In this document: piece by piece, positions 59,846 to 64,000 of the stretch
Layout of the letters: each line of letters opens with the position of its first letter
Position numbering within the stretch: the stretch's first letter is position 1
Assembly (NCBI RefSeq): GCF_017307495.1
Contig: NZ_JAFKHE010000019.1
Coordinates: forward strand, 62,001-126,000
DNA: 64,000 bases
Origin: Devosia sp.
Lineage (GTDB): Bacteria > Pseudomonadota > Alphaproteobacteria > Rhizobiales > Devosiaceae
Direction: 5' to 3'
Program-made: the position numbers and the translations under genes
Notes under the pieces: model-generated
The model's input: only the letters and a program-made list of their open reading frames with translations
Told to the model about the DNA's origin: nothing
Databases searched by the model: none

Positions 59846-61117
59846 ATGGCTGACTATCGGACACCGTCACCGCTGGCGCGCGAGGCGATGGCTTATGTGC
59901 TGGCAGGCGGGCGAGGGACCCGGCTGTTCGAGCTGACGGATCGGCGCGCCAAGCCCGCCGTCTATTTCGGCGGCAAGAGCCGCATCATCGATTTCGCGCT
60001 GTCCAACGCGCTGAACTCGGGCATCCGCCGCATCTCGGTGGCGACGCAGTACCAGGCCCACTCGCTGATCCGGCACCTGCAGCGCGGCTGGAACTTCCTG
60101 CGCACCGAGCGAAACGAGAGCTTCGACGTGCTGCCCGCTTCCCAGCGCGTCAGCGAGACGCAGTGGTACGAAGGCACCGCCGATGCCGTGTACCAGAACA
60201 TGGACATCATCGAGGACTACGGCCCGCGCTACATCGTGCTTCTGGCGGGCGACCACATCTACAAGATGGACTACGAGATCATGCTGCGGCAGCACGTCGA
60301 CACGGGCGCCGACGTGACCATCGGCTGTCTCGAGGTGCCGCGCATGGAGGCAACCGGCTTCGGCGTGATGCATGTCGACGGGCGCGACCGCATCGTCGAT
60401 TTCGTCGAGAAGCCGAAGGACCCGCCGGGCATTCCGGACAACCCGGACATGGCGCTCGCCTCGATGGGCATCTACGTGTTCGAGACGCGGTTCCTGATGG
60501 AACAGCTGCGCCGCGACGCCGCCACCGAGGGCTCGAGCCGCGACTTCGGCAAGGACATCATCCCCTACATCGTCAAGAACGGCTCGGCCTGGGCGCACCG
60601 CTTCCCGCGCTCCTGCGTGCGCTCTCCGAACGAGGAAGTCGCGTATTGGCGCGACGTCGGCACGGTGGACGCCTACTGGAAGGCCAATATCGACCTCTGC
60701 GACGTCACTCCGCAGCTCGACCTCTACGATCGCGACTGGCCGATCTGGACCTTTGCCGAGATCACCCCGCCGGCCAAGTTCGTGCATGATTTCGACGGGC
60801 GGCGCGGTTCGGCGGTGAACTCGCTGGTGTCGGGCGACTGCATCGTCTCGGGAGGCGCGCTCGACAAGACCCTGCTGTCGACCGGCAGCCGGGTGCACTC
60901 GTATTCCGAGCTGCACGAGGCGGTGGTGCTGCCCTATTGCACCATCGGCCGCGGGGCCCGGGTGCGCAAGGTGGTGCTCGACCGCGGCGTCAACATCCCC
61001 GAGGGGCTGGTGGTGGGCGAGGATCCCGAGTTCGACGCGCAGTGGTTCCGGCGCACCGCCGAGGGGGTGACGCTGGTGACCCAGCCGATGATCGACAAGT
61101 ACCTGGCGAGCAAGTAA
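59846..61117 (+). CDS. glgC: Glucose-1-phosphate adenylyltransferase
   Basis: Makes ADP-glucose from glucose-1-phosphate and ATP, the committed and allosterically controlled step of glycogen synthesis. The 423-residue protein has the nucleotidyltransferase start [20 protein letters not shown], the [19 protein letters not shown] block, the catalytic Asp region [26 protein letters not shown] and a left-handed beta-helix C-terminal domain. The ATG at 59846 has a GGGGAGGAA site. glgA follows after 12 bases. Confidence 0.97.
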   Translation: MADYRTPSPLAREAMAYVLAGGRGTRLFELTDRRAKPAVYFGGKSRIIDFALSNALNSGIRRISVATQYQAHSLIRHLQRGWNFLRTERNESFDVLPASQRVSETQWYEGTADAVYQNMDIIEDYGPRYIVLLAGDHIYKMDYEIMLRQHVDTGADVTIGCLEVPRMEATGFGVMHVDGRDRIVDFVEKPKDPPGIPDNPDMALASMGIYVFETRFLMEQLRRDAATEGSSRDFGKDIIPYIVKNGSAWAHRFPRSCVRSPNEEVAYWRDVGTVDAYWKANIDLCDVTPQLDLYDRDWPIWTFAEITPPAKFVHDFDGRRGSAVNSLVSGDCIVSGGALDKTLLSTGSRVHSYSELHEAVVLPYCTIGRGARVRKVVLDRGVNIPEGLVVGEDPEFDAQWFRRTAEGVTLVTQPMIDKYLASK

Positions 61118-61129
61118 CTGGCGGAGCCG

Positions 61130-64000
<2,871 letters not shown>

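Overview
The window is about 64 kb of GC-rich chromosomal DNA from an alphaproteobacterium, most likely of the order Hyphomicrobiales and plausibly near Devosia. This placement is inference from protein resemblance and gene order: dnaG-rpoD, the order glgP-glgB-glgC-glgA-pgm, small HlyU-, DUF6665- and DUF2277-type proteins, and dispersed palindromic repeats of the kind common in this order. I see no rRNA, insertion sequence, prophage, CRISPR array or secretion system. It reads as ordinary core chromosome with a few small accessory patches.

Layout. 1-9.3 kb: the 5' two thirds of carB (cut by the window edge), an FMN reductase, secreted proteins including an SH3/beta-gamma-crystallin protein, clpS, an EamA exporter, and an unusual regulator joining an acetoacetate-decarboxylase-like domain to a LuxR-type helix-turn-helix. 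9.5-19.3 kb: an MFS transporter, a two-gene ABC exporter, a periplasmic RNase T2, cyclopropane fatty acid synthase, a Tat-exported 2',3'-cyclic nucleotidase, a zinc metallopeptidase, a cupin and an EF-hand protein. 19.4-28.2 kb: carA, a YqeY protein, MFS and DUF308 membrane proteins, dnaG, rpoD and a lower-GC DUF4160/DUF2442 pair. 28.3-43 kb: small stress or unknown proteins, a GST, an LLM oxidoreductase, a very large OmpA-family protein with long low-complexity repeats, a TauE/SafE permease, a SIMPL protein, a fumarylacetoacetase-family protein followed by an aldehyde dehydrogenase (resembling the last two steps of a Weimberg-type pentose pathway), a beta-barrel protein and one tRNA with anticodon CAU. 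43-55 kb: DNA repair glycosylase, phosphohexomutase, LysE exporter, two RibD/DHFR-like proteins, a winged-helix/TPR regulator, nucleoside hydrolase, AI-2E-family transporter and a Kef-type antiporter. 55.1-64 kb: the glycogen operon, with adjacent or overlapping genes for glycogen breakdown (GlgP), branching (GlgB), ADP-glucose formation (GlgC), chain extension (GlgA) and glucose-1-P/glucose-6-P interconversion (Pgm, cut by the window end).

Three otherwise intact genes (a GNAT acetyltransferase, DUF4160 and the winged-helix/TPR regulator) each carry one apparent single-base deletion. They are either sequencing errors or very recent inactivations. Two families of dispersed palindromic repeats are each present twice, and a third, shorter palindrome class also appears twice. 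I did not find a clearly new multi-gene system. The strongest leads are the decarboxylase-fold/LuxR fusion, the structured 355-base gap upstream of dnaG, and the repeat-rich OmpA protein.
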